A stretch of 64,000 nt of DNA from a methanogenic archaeon ISO4-H5 (GCA_001560915.1 CP014214.1:248001-312000), one strand, 5' to 3'; positions 8,653 through 18,065 are shown, counted from the stretch's first letter. Program-made: numbers and translations. Notes: generated by a model from the letters alone, not told the origin.

Positions 8653-8704
8653 GTGTAATCGCCTCAATTCGCTAATGCTTTTAATACTTTTGGATAAGAA
8701 AAGA

Positions 8705-8720
8705 AGGGCCCGAAGGCCCT
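8705..8720 (-). terminator. Stem-loop terminator of adk
   Basis: The stem AGGGCC / GGCCCT with loop CGAA is followed on the minus strand by TTCTTTTCTT, ten bases past the adk stop. Confidence 0.5.
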
Positions 8721-8730
8721 GTGAATGTGT

Positions 8731-9369
8731 TTACTGGATGGCCTTCTTGACCTTGGCGAAAATCTCGTCGATCTCACCGATTCCGGGGATGGTGCAGATC
8801 TTGCCTGCCTTGGTGTAATAGTCCACCAGGGGCTGGGTCTTCTCGTGGTAGGTCTTCAGCCTGTTCTTGACGGTCTCTGCCTTGTCGTCGTCCCTCTGGT
8901 AGAGTTCGGAGCCGCACTTGTCGCACTTGCCCTCGCATTTCGGGGGGTTGTAGACGAGGTGGTAGACTGCCTGGCACTCGGGGTTGGGGCAGGAGCGCCT
9001 CTGGGTGAGCCTCTCGATGAGTGCCTCGTCGGCGACGTCGAAGTTGAGTGCGAGGTCGACGTCGAGCTCTTTGTCGAGTGCCTCTGCCTGCTCGACGGTC
9101 CTGGGGAATCCGTCGAAGATGATGCCGGGGACCTTTCCGAGGGACTGGATCTTGTCCTTCATGAGTCCGATGATGACGTCGTTGGGGACGAGTGCGCCGG
9201 AGTCCATGTAGGTCTTGGCGAGCTTTCCGAGTTCGGTGCCGTTCCTGACTGCCTCACGGAGCATGTCTCCGGTGGAGAGCCTGACGTATCCGAGTTCGGT
9301 CTGGAGTTTTTCGCCCTGAGTTCCTTTTCCTGCTCCGGGGGGACCGAGCAGTACGATCATGGATTTCAT
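8731..9369 (-). CDS. adk: Adenylate kinase with zinc-type LID
   Basis: This 212-residue long-type (bacterial-like) adenylate kinase interconverts ATP + AMP and 2 ADP. The P-loop GPPGAGKGTQ is at residues 9-18, the NMP-binding STGDMLR follows, and GFPRTVEQA is the core motif. The LID carries Cys residues (CPNPEC ... CDKCG) of a structural zinc site, and the C-terminal helix follows. I chose the ATG at 9369 (MKSMIVLL) because it sits just before the P-loop strand; longer in-frame extension to 9432 looks non-coding. Confidence 0.93.
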   Translation of the reverse strand: MKSMIVLLGPPGAGKGTQGEKLQTELGYVRLSTGDMLREAVRNGTELGKLAKTYMDSGALVPNDVIIGLMKDKIQSLGKVPGIIFDGFPRTVEQAEALDKELDVDLALNFDVADEALIERLTQRRSCPNPECQAVYHLVYNPPKCEGKCDKCGSELYQRDDDKAETVKNRLKTYHEKTQPLVDYYTKAGKICTIPGIGEIDEIFAKVKKAIQ

Positions 9370-9469
9370 GCGGAGCCCTAAACCTACATAGATATTAAAT
9401 TGTCGGGCGGGCGCGCCCGTGCATGGGCGCACGATTAAATGCTAAAAGGAAAATGGACCGTCGATACAA

Positions 9470-10909
9470 ATGGCAATCGACCAGAAGATTATCGACGAAT
9501 TGGAGAAGGTCGTCGGAAAGGACCGCATCTCCACTGCCCCCGCTGTACTGTACACCTACGGGTTCGATTCTTCGATTTACCACCACGATCCCGATGTGGT
9601 CGTGCAGCCCGTGACCACCGAAGAGGTCTCGGAGATCATGAAGATCGCCTACAAGTATGAGATCCCGGTCACCCCCAGGGGTTCCGGTACCGGTCTCTGC
9701 GGAGCGGCAGTCCCCATCAACGGCGGAATCGTTGTCGCCATGCAGAAGATGAACAAGATCAAGAAGGTCAGCATCGAGGACCTGTGGGTCGACGTGGAGG
9801 CAGGATGCATCTACAACGACCTCAACGCTGAGCTTGCCAAGTACGGATTCTTCTTCCCTCCCTCCCCCGGTTCCGCCGAGGCGTGTCAGGTCGGAGGAAT
9901 GGTCGCCACCAACGCCTCCGGAATGAGGGCAGTGAAATACGGAGCCACCAGGGATTTCGTTCTGGGTCTTACTTTCGTAAGGGCCAACGGAGACATCGTC
10001 CGCTGCGGAACCAGGACCATCAAGGATGCTTCCGGTTACCAGCTCGCACGTCTCATGTGCGGCTCCGAGGGAACCCTCGGAATCATCACCGAGATCACCT
10101 TCAAGATCACCACCAAGCCCAAGAAATCCGCTTCTTGCCTCTGCGCATTCAACTCTGTTGTCGATGCAGGTAACTGCATCTCAGCCATCATCGCCAAGCC
10201 CCTGATCCCGGCCTCCTGCGAACTGATGGACAGCGTGAGCATCAATGCCGTCAACAAGGCCCGCGGAAACCCCCTGCCCAACGTCGACGCGCTCATCATC
10301 GTCGAGGTCGACGGAGAGACCGACGAGGTCATCCAGAGGGACCTGAAGATCGTCGAGGAGGTCGCCCAGGCCAACAAGGCGGTATCCGTGACCCCCTCCT
10401 TCGACGCGGCAGTCATCGCCAAGTGGACCGATGCCAGGAAATCCGTCCTCGCATCGCTTTCCGTCCTCAAGCCCGGATATGTCTCCGTATCCCTGGCAGA
10501 CGACATGGGAGTACCCATCACCAAGGTGCCCCAGGCAGTCGAGGCCTTCCAGAGGATCGCCGACAAGTACAACGTCACCGTGGCAACCTACGGTCACGCC
10601 TCCGACGGTAACCTCCACACCAAGATGGTCCTCAAGCCTGACGACAAGGACGAGTGGGACCGCGGAATCGCAGCAGTCAACGAGATCTTCGACTTCTGCA
10701 TCGAGATGGGCGGAACCGTCACCGGAGAGCACGGAGTCGGAATCTCTAAGGCCCTCAACTTCCAGCAGGAGAGGAAGACCGAGATCGACTGCATCAACGA
10801 CCTCAAGCGTGCGTTCGATCCCAAGAACATCCTGAATCCCGGAAAGGCGTCCCAGTGGAGGGGCAGCCCTCTTCAGCACCTCAGGTATCCCTGCAAGGAA
10901 TACATGTGA
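9470..10909 (+). CDS. FAD-linked oxidoreductase, GlcD / D-lactate dehydrogenase type
   Basis: This 479-residue protein belongs to the FAD-binding PCMH superfamily. The FAD domain spans about residues 40-215 with the signatures TPRGSGTGLCGAAVP and GTLGIITEITF. The C-terminal FAD-oxidase domain has GHASDGNLHTKMV and GTVTGEHGVGISK, both typical of glycolate and D-lactate dehydrogenases. It oxidises a 2-hydroxyacid and passes electrons to a partner. No Fe-S domain is fused and none is encoded next door; HdrCB-type partners lie 8 kb away. The exact substrate is unknown. Confidence 0.88.
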   Translation: MAIDQKIIDELEKVVGKDRISTAPAVLYTYGFDSSIYHHDPDVVVQPVTTEEVSEIMKIAYKYEIPVTPRGSGTGLCGAAVPINGGIVVAMQKMNKIKKVSIEDLWVDVEAGCIYNDLNAELAKYGFFFPPSPGSAEACQVGGMVATNASGMRAVKYGATRDFVLGLTFVRANGDIVRCGTRTIKDASGYQLARLMCGSEGTLGIITEITFKITTKPKKSASCLCAFNSVVDAGNCISAIIAKPLIPASCELMDSVSINAVNKARGNPLPNVDALIIVEVDGETDEVIQRDLKIVEEVAQANKAVSVTPSFDAAVIAKWTDARKSVLASLSVLKPGYVSVSLADDMGVPITKVPQAVEAFQRIADKYNVTVATYGHASDGNLHTKMVLKPDDKDEWDRGIAAVNEIFDFCIEMGGTVTGEHGVGISKALNFQQERKTEIDCINDLKRAFDPKNILNPGKASQWRGSPLQHLRYPCKEYM

Positions 10910-10913
10910 AACC

Positions 10914-10932
10914 GACGGGGGTCTTCCCCGTC
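10914..10932 (+). terminator. Terminator between convergent genes
   Basis: The seven-pair stem GACGGGG / CCCCGTC with loop GTCTT is followed by ATCTTTCATTTTTTA, four bases past the GlcD-like stop. Confidence 0.65.
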
Positions 10933-10955
10933 ATCTTTCATTTTTTACTTCTGGC

Positions 10956-11624
10956 TCATCCGTAATAGAAGTCCGGAAGCATGCCGGTCAGTCTCGAAAG
11001 GAACAGGACTCCGGCGATTGCTATGCACAGCACCCAAACGGAGGAGTTCCACCTCAATACCTTGGCTCCGTCGAGGATGCCTATGGGCAGGAGATTGAAC
11101 AGTGCCAGCGATGCGTTCAGGATGAACAGCAGGTAGAAGAAGATGACAACCGGGCTGTGGTTGAACGCGATGCATCCCGCCAGGCCGATGAGCGAGAGGA
11201 TGATGTTGACCACGGGTCCCGCCACGCTGATTTTCCCATCCTGTTCGTTGTCGACGAAGCCCTTGATGTAGACCACGCCGGGGGCTGCGATGAGGAATCC
11301 TACGAAACTCATCAGCAGGGTTAACAGGAGACCCATGGGGAACATCCTGTACTCGGACCACAGACCGAACTTCTGGGCCGTGAACTTGTGACCCAGTTCG
11401 TGGGCGACGAAGCTGAGCGCCACGATACCGATCATCATACCCAGCATGCCGACCGCCCAGAGGCTTCCGAGGTGTTCCTCGAAATAAGCGGAGAAGGAGG
11501 CATTGCGGAACATTATGAGGAAAGCCAGGGACAGAACCAGTACTGAGATGAGCAGGTCGCGCACCTCGATGGTGCTGAAACTGTAACCCTTCGGAGTAAC
11601 GTCCCTGAGCCTATCGATATCCAT
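10956..11624 (-). CDS. Site-2-protease-like M50 metallopeptidase
   Basis: This 222-residue polytopic membrane protein has the zinc site HELGH at residues 75-79 and the third-ligand motif NLLPIGILDGAKVLRW near residue 178. Both are diagnostic of peptidase family M50, which cleaves substrates within the membrane. No PDZ or CBS domain is fused. Its target is unknown. It is divergent from the PAPS-reductase-like gene. Confidence 0.9.
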   Translation of the reverse strand: MDIDRLRDVTPKGYSFSTIEVRDLLISVLVLSLAFLIMFRNASFSAYFEEHLGSLWAVGMLGMMIGIVALSFVAHELGHKFTAQKFGLWSEYRMFPMGLLLTLLMSFVGFLIAAPGVVYIKGFVDNEQDGKISVAGPVVNIILSLIGLAGCIAFNHSPVVIFFYLLFILNASLALFNLLPIGILDGAKVLRWNSSVWVLCIAIAGVLFLSRLTGMLPDFYYG

Positions 11625-11674
11625 GATACCTCGAATGATGATTGTTTATTTATGGGAATTGTATAAGTTCGCTT

Positions 11675-13756
11675 ATGACCCCTGTCATCACGAACATCGC
11701 CAACGGTAAGGAGACCTGCCGCTGGTGCGACAACTGCGGTACGCTGCTTTTGGGCCGCAGATGTTCGGAATGCGGTTCGAACGGCAGGGAATTCGAGATC
11801 AACAGTCCCGGAGACATCCGTCCCTGCATGGGGGACAGCATGGGGATCCTGGAGGATCTTCTCAAGGAAGCCTTTGGCACCTCTCTCCCAATCAAGAACC
11901 AATCGGTATTCTTCAACAAGGTTCCCGGGGAGGACCGTACCGACGAGATCATCGCCTACGGGCAGGTCATCGGGGTGCTGAGGTTCGACATCGCCGCCGA
12001 CCGCCTCAGGGTGGAGCTCAGACAGCCCGGTGCGGAACTCTTTGACCCCGTTGCGACGAAGAACATCGTGAGGATCTTCGGAGTATCCGGGCATCTCAAG
12101 GGGAAGGGTGTTCCCGGTGCCAACGTCTCCGAGGTCATAGGGGATTTCTCCAAAGACGATCCTGTGATCATCAGAAAAGGTCTCAAGGTAGGTCCCGGAG
12201 TGGCCATGGTCGACAGTTCGGATATGAAGGAAGCCGAGAAAGCCGTCAGGGTCAGGGACCTGAACACCCCTTCAGGCATACCTCTGTCCCCCGAAGCGGG
12301 AAGGGATGTCTTCGTGGCATGCAACAGGAAGCATCTCGAGAAGCTCGAGAGCACCGCCGTGAACGAGATTAGGAACTATGTGAAGGGCAAGAACCTCCCC
12401 GTGACGGTATCCTTCTCCGGAGGGAAGGATTCGCTCGCCGCATACGGTCTAGCAGCCCGCGCAGTCAAAGACCCAGAACTCCTTTTCACCGACACCGGAT
12501 TGGAATTCCCGGAGACCCTCGAGTATGTGAAGGAGTTCTCCGAAAGCAAGCATCTCACGCTCCGCACGGCCAAGGCCGGCAACGCATTCAAGGAAAACGT
12601 GGATGCCTTCGGACCGCCCGCCAAGGATTTCAGGTGGTGCTGCAAGGTCTGCAAACTAGGGCCCATCTCAGACCTCATCTCTCGTAACTATCCCAAAGGT
12701 ACCATCACCTGCGAGGGTAACCGTTCTCTCGAGTCGTTCTCCCGTGCGGGTACCGAGTTCGTCACCAAGAATCCCTTCGTACCCAACCAGATCAACCTGA
12801 ATCCTGTCAGGAACTGGTGTGCGGCAGAGATATGGGGTTATATCTGGATGAGGAAACTCCCCTACAATCCCCTTTATGAGAGGGATTTCGAGCGTATCGG
12901 TTGCTATCTCTGTGCATCATGTCTCGCCAGCGAATGGCGCAACACCGCCCGCATCCACCCGGAGATGTACCGCGACTGGGAGGATTACCTCCACAGGTAT
13001 GCGGAACGCAACGGTCTGCCCAAGGAGTACATCGATATGGGCTTCTGGAGGTGGAAGGTCCTGCCCCCTAAGATGAGGCAGCTGGCCGAAGGTCTCGAGC
13101 TTAGGATGGAGCCAAAGGGAGGCAATGGGCTCTCCATGAAGCTCATGAAAGGTGCCTCTGTCTGTGTTGCAGGAGGATATTCGATGGAGGCGATCGTGAC
13201 CGTCCCCCGCAGAAGGGACTTCTCCTACGTGGAGGATGCCATGCGTACCGTCGGAGACGTGAAGTATTCTCCCGAGTTCGAGATCGCCCTGGTGAAGATG
13301 AAGACCGGGCGTGCACGTGTCTTCGGAGGAGGTCAGGTCTCCGTCACGGCGGAGGATGCGAAGGGTGCCGAGAAGACCTTCGAGAAGGCCGTGAAAGCAC
13401 TCATCCGTGCCGAGCTCTGTACCAGTTGCGGAATATGCGCCAAGTCATGTCCCAGGAAGGCGATCACCATCAAGGACGGAATGCGCGTCAACCCTGAGAA
13501 GTGCGTATCCTGCGGACTCTGCGAACGTTCCTGCATGGTCGTCCATTATTATGACAAGATTATGGCGGGCAAAGCGGTCGATGCTCCGGACCGTGTTCAG
13601 AACCGCGGAAACGGGAAGACCCAGCATGGCAACGGCAGACCTCAGCATGGTAACCGGAAACCTTATCACAACCGCGGAAGGCCACATGATAATGGACGCA
13701 ACAATCACCGTTCGGACGACCGCGGACACCGGCAGGACGGCCGCAGGAATCATTAA
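11675..13756 (+). CDS. PAPS-reductase-domain protein with zinc ribbon, 2[4Fe-4S] ferredoxin domain and His/Asn-rich tail
   Basis: This protein has about 693 residues. In order it has an N-terminal Zn ribbon (CRWCDNCG ... CSECG), a PUA-like region, a PP-loop SGGKDS near residue 247 in a PAPS-reductase domain with several Cys (RWCCKVCKLGP, GCYLCASC), a ferredoxin domain with two CxxCxxCxxxC motifs (about residues 582-623), and a C-terminal tail rich in His, Asn, Gly and Arg. The architecture is known in methanogens. The reaction is uncertain; sulfur activation or tRNA thiolation are possible. I prefer the ATG at 11675 over 11642 because the latter lies in the likely TATA region (TTTATTTATG). 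Confidence 0.85.
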   Translation: MTPVITNIANGKETCRWCDNCGTLLLGRRCSECGSNGREFEINSPGDIRPCMGDSMGILEDLLKEAFGTSLPIKNQSVFFNKVPGEDRTDEIIAYGQVIGVLRFDIAADRLRVELRQPGAELFDPVATKNIVRIFGVSGHLKGKGVPGANVSEVIGDFSKDDPVIIRKGLKVGPGVAMVDSSDMKEAEKAVRVRDLNTPSGIPLSPEAGRDVFVACNRKHLEKLESTAVNEIRNYVKGKNLPVTVSFSGGKDSLAAYGLAARAVKDPELLFTDTGLEFPETLEYVKEFSESKHLTLRTAKAGNAFKENVDAFGPPAKDFRWCCKVCKLGPISDLISRNYPKGTITCEGNRSLESFSRAGTEFVTKNPFVPNQINLNPVRNWCAAEIWGYIWMRKLPYNPLYERDFERIGCYLCASCLASEWRNTARIHPEMYRDWEDYLHRYAERNGLPKEYIDMGFWRWKVLPPKMRQLAEGLELRMEPKGGNGLSMKLMKGASVCVAGGYSMEAIVTVPRRRDFSYVEDAMRTVGDVKYSPEFEIALVKMKTGRARVFGGGQVSVTAEDAKGAEKTFEKAVKALIRAELCTSCGICAKSCPRKAITIKDGMRVNPEKCVSCGLCERSCMVVHYYDKIMAGKAVDAPDRVQNRGNGKTQHGNGRPQHGNRKPYHNRGRPHDNGRNNHRSDDRGHRQDGRRNH

Positions 13757-13789
13757 CCCTTTTTTATACAGGATAACCGATGGGGAGAC

Positions 13790-14506
13790 ATGGAGATGTT
13801 CTATGTCGCGGCGGCATTGGCGTTCATACCCGCCCTGCTGCTGATGTACCTGCTTCTGAGACCGTACACCTATCCGCAGACAGAATATCCCTATTTCAGC
13901 GACCCGTCGTTCTTCATGCTCTTCGCCGTAGGGCTTGTGGCAGGCACCGTCCTGTTCCTGGTCTATTCCTACATCGCCAACAGCATTGTGACCGTGATCG
14001 TCTACTCCTTCATCCAGGTCTTGGCAGTCGTCGTTTGTCTGAACCTCAAGCGCTACCGCGGGAAATCGGACAGCATCTTCTACGGCTACGGTTTCGGACT
14101 GGGAGCAGGTGCCACCACCGGTATGGGACTCATCTACTGGTTCGCCACCTCCGCCACCAATCTGGGCAGTTCCCTGGAGATCGTGGATTACGTCTTCCTT
14201 TTCGTGCTCTCAATCTCTATGACTCTGCAGTACAGCGCCGTGGGGATCACGGTCGGAGACGGTATCGCCCGCCACGTCCCCATGCAGTTCGCCGTCCAGG
14301 CCATGATCTACAATCTGGTATTCTGGATCCTGTTCTCGATAACCCTTCTCAACTCCGATTCCGGCATATACATCTATGCGGCATCCGTCCTCTGTATGGC
14401 AGTCTCCGCCATGTATCTGCTCTACGCTTACAAGAAAGAGATCGGAACTATGGTCATTGAAGTCAACAGGATGGCCAAGAAGGGAAAGAAGTTCAACGAC
14501 GAGTGA
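13790..14506 (+). CDS. Polytopic membrane protein of unknown function
   Basis: This 238-residue protein has about seven predicted membrane helices spread over its whole length, glycine-rich helix GYGFGLGAGATTGMG near residue 105, and a basic C-terminal tail (MAKKGKKFNDE). I do not recognise the family. It follows the PAPS-reductase-like gene by 33 bases in the same direction and converges on the 14507 gene with no gap. Confidence 0.7.
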   Translation: MEMFYVAAALAFIPALLLMYLLLRPYTYPQTEYPYFSDPSFFMLFAVGLVAGTVLFLVYSYIANSIVTVIVYSFIQVLAVVVCLNLKRYRGKSDSIFYGYGFGLGAGATTGMGLIYWFATSATNLGSSLEIVDYVFLFVLSISMTLQYSAVGITVGDGIARHVPMQFAVQAMIYNLVFWILFSITLLNSDSGIYIYAASVLCMAVSAMYLLYAYKKEIGTMVIEVNRMAKKGKKFNDE

Positions 14507-14935
14507 TCAGGCGGTGTAACGGCCGTACTTCGTCTCGTGGACGTAGCCTTCCACCAGCATCGCTTTCAGATATTTCTCGGCGTGCTTGGGTTCAATCTTC
14601 TCCAGATCCTCGAAGGTGAATTCGCCGTAGACCGCGGTGAGGCCCTCGGCGAGGACCCTCATCTTCTCGTCCACCGAATGGCAGTGCTCGTAACGGTATT
14701 CGAGGGTGGAATAGGGGTCGGCATCGGAGGTGGACTTCTTCTCCACCGGGGGTACGAAACCCGTGAGCTGGTGGAGGGCGGCCCTGACCAGGGACTGATC
14801 TTCGCTCTGGAAGTAGATGTTCAGGTTCTTGTGTGGACCGCTGGTCCCGCAGTAAGGGCAGGTGGAGGTCTTGTCGGCGAGGTCGACCATCCTCTTCTTG
14901 AGACATTCTCTGCATGCGACCACTGCGAACATCAT
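14507..14935 (-). CDS. Small zinc-ribbon protein, DUF5817/DUF1922-like
   Basis: This 142-residue protein has an N-terminal zinc ribbon (CRECLKKRMVDL ... CPYCG). A helical region of winged-helix type follows near the C-terminus (FTFEDLEKIEPKHAEKYLKAMLVEGYV), ending in KYGRYTA. The start is one of two adjacent ATGs just after the pdaD stop at 14937, so it is coupled to pdaD. Homologues in haloarchaea and methanogens are annotated only as DUFs; a nucleic-acid-binding role is inference. Confidence 0.75.
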   Translation of the reverse strand: MMFAVVACRECLKKRMVDLADKTSTCPYCGTSGPHKNLNIYFQSEDQSLVRAALHQLTGFVPPVEKKSTSDADPYSTLEYRYEHCHSVDEKMRVLAEGLTAVYGEFTFEDLEKIEPKHAEKYLKAMLVEGYVHETKYGRYTA

Positions 14936-14936
14936 A

Positions 14937-15413
14937 TCACCTGAAATCGCAGAATACCAGCGACGAGATGCAGCATCCGTAGGTGTTCGGGGGTACTTCG
15001 AGGGATTCGATGCGGTAATGGATCTCTCCGAACTCCACGTTGCGGATGCGGGACATCTCCTCCATCTTCTTCCTGAGTTCCTCGCGCAGGTCGTCGCGGT
15101 TACCGTGGAGATGGCCCTCGGCGACATATCCTCCGTGACCATCCTTGCGGTAGGTGTAGGCGATGCCGGCTGCGATGTTGGTTCCCGAGTATCCGCGTAT
15201 CTGGGACAGTACGCAGAAGGTGACCGCACCCATAGGGATGGGGCGGATGCTGACCTCTTTCGCCCCGTCGGGGATGACGGAGGAAACCGCGACCAGGTTC
15301 TGTTCGCAGATGCCCGCATCCATGAGGGCGAGGTCGAAGGCGTTGAGATCGGACACGGGGCTGGTGGCGTGTCCGGATGTGATGAAGAATTCCTTTGGAA
15401 CTAGCACGCCCAT
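14937..15413 (-). CDS. pdaD: Pyruvoyl-dependent arginine decarboxylase
   Basis: This 158-residue proenzyme decarboxylates arginine to agmatine for polyamine and agmatidine synthesis. Family signatures are VPKEFFITSG at residues 5-14 and NLVAVSSVIPDGA, where self-cleavage at S44-S45 should create the pyruvoyl group. A GTNIAAGIAY segment and the C-terminal CISSLVF follow. It is the second gene of a PAC2-pdaD-zinc ribbon run with four-base spacing. Agmatine is also needed to modify the archaeal tRNA-Ile2 wobble base. Confidence 0.93.
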   Translation of the reverse strand: MGVLVPKEFFITSGHATSPVSDLNAFDLALMDAGICEQNLVAVSSVIPDGAKEVSIRPIPMGAVTFCVLSQIRGYSGTNIAAGIAYTYRKDGHGGYVAEGHLHGNRDDLREELRKKMEEMSRIRNVEFGEIHYRIESLEVPPNTYGCCISSLVFCDFR

Positions 15414-15417
15414 GATG

Positions 15418-16224
15418 TCACCCGTAGATGTTGTGGTTGATGGGCTGCTGACTGGCCTGCTGGCTGCGGAGCCTGTCCTCGATCTCCTGGGCCTCCTGTA
15501 TCAGGGGCTGGGGGTCGACATCGAAACGGGGAACAATTTTGCTGAGCGGGATCAGAATGGATGCTGCAGCACGGGGATCCGGTAGCTGGGGATTGGCGGG
15601 AGCGATGAGGCACATGGCGTCGAGACCGTAGACTTTGCTCTGGAACAGTCCCACTCCGCTCATTCCGCGGACCAGTCCGTCCGACATGAGTGTGATTCCT
15701 GCCTCCTCCAGCATGGCCTTGGCTTTGTCGCTGGTGTATGCTCCGAGGATAGCAGTGCTCTGGTCCATCCTGGCGATTCCGTCGATGAAGATGATGTCGG
15801 TGGCGCCCAGTTCCCTGACGATGTCGATCATGGCGACGGTAAAATCATAGGTCTGCTCGGGTTTGGGAGCCAGCTCGGAGGTCAGGATGATGAGGTCCCT
15901 GGCCTTGACGCGTTTCTTGGGAGCCTCGCTTTTCTCCGGAGGCATCTCCTCCTGGGTTCCCTCAGCGGGTTTGGCCTTCTTCTTCCTCTTCTTGGGGATG
16001 GGTCCGGCGTAGATCCTCACAGGGGGATAGGGGGTACCGTTCTGGATGAGCGTGTACTGCTGGGTGTCGGTGGGAGTGGCTCCCGCGACGACTTTCATGT
16101 TGAGGGTCCTGGCGATATAGCTGGTGATGATGGATCCCACCAGACCGATGCTGGGGAAACCCACGAGTGCGATAGGGTCGTTCAGTTCGCTGCGTTCATA
16201 CCAGAATATCTTGGGCTCGGACAT
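15418..16224 (-). CDS. PAC2-family protein (proteasome assembly chaperone-like)
   Basis: This 268-residue protein has the PAC2 core: NDPIALVGFPSIGLVGSIITSYIA at residues 16-39, LIILTSE, IFIDGIA and GVGLFQSKVYGLDAMCLIAPANP. An internal Lys/Glu/Pro insertion lies near residue 85 and a C-terminal amphipathic helix follows. Homologues help build archaeal and eukaryotic proteasomes or act as ATP-independent chaperones. It is first in the run with pdaD. Confidence 0.88.
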   Translation of the reverse strand: MSEPKIFWYERSELNDPIALVGFPSIGLVGSIITSYIARTLNMKVVAGATPTDTQQYTLIQNGTPYPPVRIYAGPIPKKRKKKAKPAEGTQEEMPPEKSEAPKKRVKARDLIILTSELAPKPEQTYDFTVAMIDIVRELGATDIIFIDGIARMDQSTAILGAYTSDKAKAMLEEAGITLMSDGLVRGMSGVGLFQSKVYGLDAMCLIAPANPQLPDPRAAASILIPLSKIVPRFDVDPQPLIQEAQEIEDRLRSQQASQQPINHNIYG

Positions 16225-16317
16225 ATCGGAGAGGGGATGTATACTCCTTATTTGCTATTTCGCCCGCGAAGGAGCAGTTTCTTATCGGAATCATGTCTAC
16301 ACCCGTGTATGCAAGAC

Positions 16318-17583
16318 ATGCCTATCGAACTCACCAAAACAGCCGGAGGGATCCCTGTCCTCACCGAGAAGATCCCATACAGCGCCAATGCCGGTTTCCT
16401 CGTTGCGGTACGTACCGGATCCCGCGACGAGTACGAGGGAATCTACGGTCTTTCCCACCTGCTGGAACATACCGTTTTCAGGGAGACGAAGACCCGTACT
16501 TCCTTCGAGATGGCCAAGGAGATGGAGGGTGCCGGAGGAGAGCTCAACGCATTCACCGCCAAGGAGATGACCGGATACTACGGCATCACCCTCGGCTCCA
16601 CCGCGGACGTCGCCATGAAGCTGGTGGGCGACATCGTGGCCAACCCCCTCATCAACGAGAAGGATACCGCCCTGGAGAAGGAGATCGTCCTCCAGGAGCT
16701 CAGCATGGTGAAGTCGGAGCCCGAATCCTATGTCCACGACCTCTTCGAGGAGAACCTGTGGGACGGTAACGAGCTGGGCAGGGACGAGGGAGGTACCGAG
16801 GAGACCGTCAAGCCCCTCACTCATAACGACCTCCGCAAGTACTACGACGAGAGGTACGGCAGGCCCAACCTGGCAGTCTTCGCCACCGGAAACGTCGACC
16901 AGGATGAGGTCGTCAGGTGGGCTGAGGAGACCTTCGACCCGATGGAAGCCAAAGTTGTCAACGAGAGGACCGCCCCTTTCATTCCCAAGGCCAAGTACAC
17001 TTGCACCGAGCACAATTCCGAGCACATCAACATCGGTTTCGGATTCCCTCTGGGTAAGCTGGAATCGAGGGAGCGCGCGGTCGTGAAGCTCATGGGAGCG
17101 GTCATCGGTTCCGGTACCAGTTCAAGGCTGTTCCAGAACGTCCGCGAGAAGAACGCCCTGGTCTATTCGATCTACAACGATACCCACTGCTACAGCGATG
17201 CGGGTTACGTCTCCGCGTTCATGTCCTGTACGGGTAAGAACGTCATCAAATCCCTGCAGGAGACCGCAAAAACCTACAGCGAGTTCAAGAAGAACGGACT
17301 GGAGAAAGGTGAGCTGGAGAGGACCAAGAACCTCCTCAGCGGAGCCGTGGCGCGTAGCACCGAGACCACCGACAACAGGATCTACCGCATGTGCGTGGGC
17401 TACATGACCCACGGATCGGTCAGCAGCACGGCGGAATATCTCGACCTGATCAATTCCATCACCGAGGACGAGATCATGTACGCAGCGGAGAAATATCTGA
17501 CCTCCGAACGTCTCAACATCACTGTTCTGGGACGTTGCGGTAAGAAGGTCCAGGAATTTGACGCTCAGTCCTTGGAAATCTGA
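16318..17583 (+). CDS. M16 (insulinase/pitrilysin) zinc metallopeptidase
   Basis: This protein of about 421 residues has the inverted zinc motif HLLEH near residue 50 (GLSHLLEHTVF) and the downstream glutamate in EKEIVLQELSMVKSEPE. Two M16 half-domains follow. M16 enzymes degrade peptides, as a single chain or in pairs; no partner is seen. I chose MPIELTK at 16318 over the upstream in-frame start at 16237, because alignment to the family begins there. The 3' end overlaps the convergent hydrogenase-protease gene by 19 bases. Confidence 0.88.
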   Translation: MPIELTKTAGGIPVLTEKIPYSANAGFLVAVRTGSRDEYEGIYGLSHLLEHTVFRETKTRTSFEMAKEMEGAGGELNAFTAKEMTGYYGITLGSTADVAMKLVGDIVANPLINEKDTALEKEIVLQELSMVKSEPESYVHDLFEENLWDGNELGRDEGGTEETVKPLTHNDLRKYYDERYGRPNLAVFATGNVDQDEVVRWAEETFDPMEAKVVNERTAPFIPKAKYTCTEHNSEHINIGFGFPLGKLESRERAVVKLMGAVIGSGTSSRLFQNVREKNALVYSIYNDTHCYSDAGYVSAFMSCTGKNVIKSLQETAKTYSEFKKNGLEKGELERTKNLLSGAVARSTETTDNRIYRMCVGYMTHGSVSSTAEYLDLINSITEDEIMYAAEKYLTSERLNITVLGRCGKKVQEFDAQSLEI

Positions 17584-18065
17584 TCCCGGTCCTTCCTGAA
17601 TTCGTCGAGGACATGGAGCACCGCCCTCTCGGCGGACTCCTGTCTCTCGGCCACCTCCGGGGTGAGCTCCTCGCTCATGGTGGCCATGTCCTTGATCTCC
17701 ATGGCGACCAGTTTTATCTGGAGGGGCATGGTGTCGGGGTCCATCTCCCTGCCGATCTTGATGGCAGTCGCCACGTTGATGTCGTGGGAAGGTACGTCAT
17801 GGACGGTTGACTCGAAGTCCGCCACGTCGAAAATGAGGATTGTGCCAGGATCGTAATTCCAGGTCTGAATGGCATCAACGATGACAGCGTAGCTGTAACC
17901 CCTAAGAAGCGGGAGCAGCTCCAGTCCGCCGACGGCCTCCTGGAAGCAGTCCACATCCTCCATGTTCATTTTCTGGATGTTCTCGGAGATGCGGAGTCCG
18001 ATGGAGTCATCGGTCATGATGGGGCTTCCGATGCCGATGACGGCGAGACGACCGTTCAGTGCCAT
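17565..18065 (-). CDS. Hydrogenase maturation endopeptidase (HycI/HyaD/FrhD family)
   Basis: This protein of about 166 residues matches Ni-Fe hydrogenase maturation proteases. It has GIGSPIMTDDSIGLRI near residue 10 with the metal-probing acidic residues, VGGLELLPLL, IVDAIQ and HDINVATAI. Such enzymes clip the C-terminus of the large subunit after nickel insertion. The likely clients here are MvhA or an Ech-type subunit, which are not in this window. I chose the ATG at 18065; a longer start at 18107 is possible. Confidence 0.87.
   Translation of the reverse strand: MALNGRLAVIGIGSPIMTDDSIGLRISENIQKMNMEDVDCFQEAVGGLELLPLLRGYSYAVIVDAIQTWNYDPGTILIFDVADFESTVHDVPSHDINVATAIKIGREMDPDTMPLQIKLVAMEIKDMATMSEELTPEVAERQESAERAVLHVLDEFRKDRDQISKD

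Noticed and set aside
14936-15319. Upstream extension of the 14507 zinc-ribbon gene to 15319 in the same frame
   Set aside because: It lies inside pdaD in another frame, and the translation before MMFAVVACR is Arg/Ser/Pro-rich shadow sequence.
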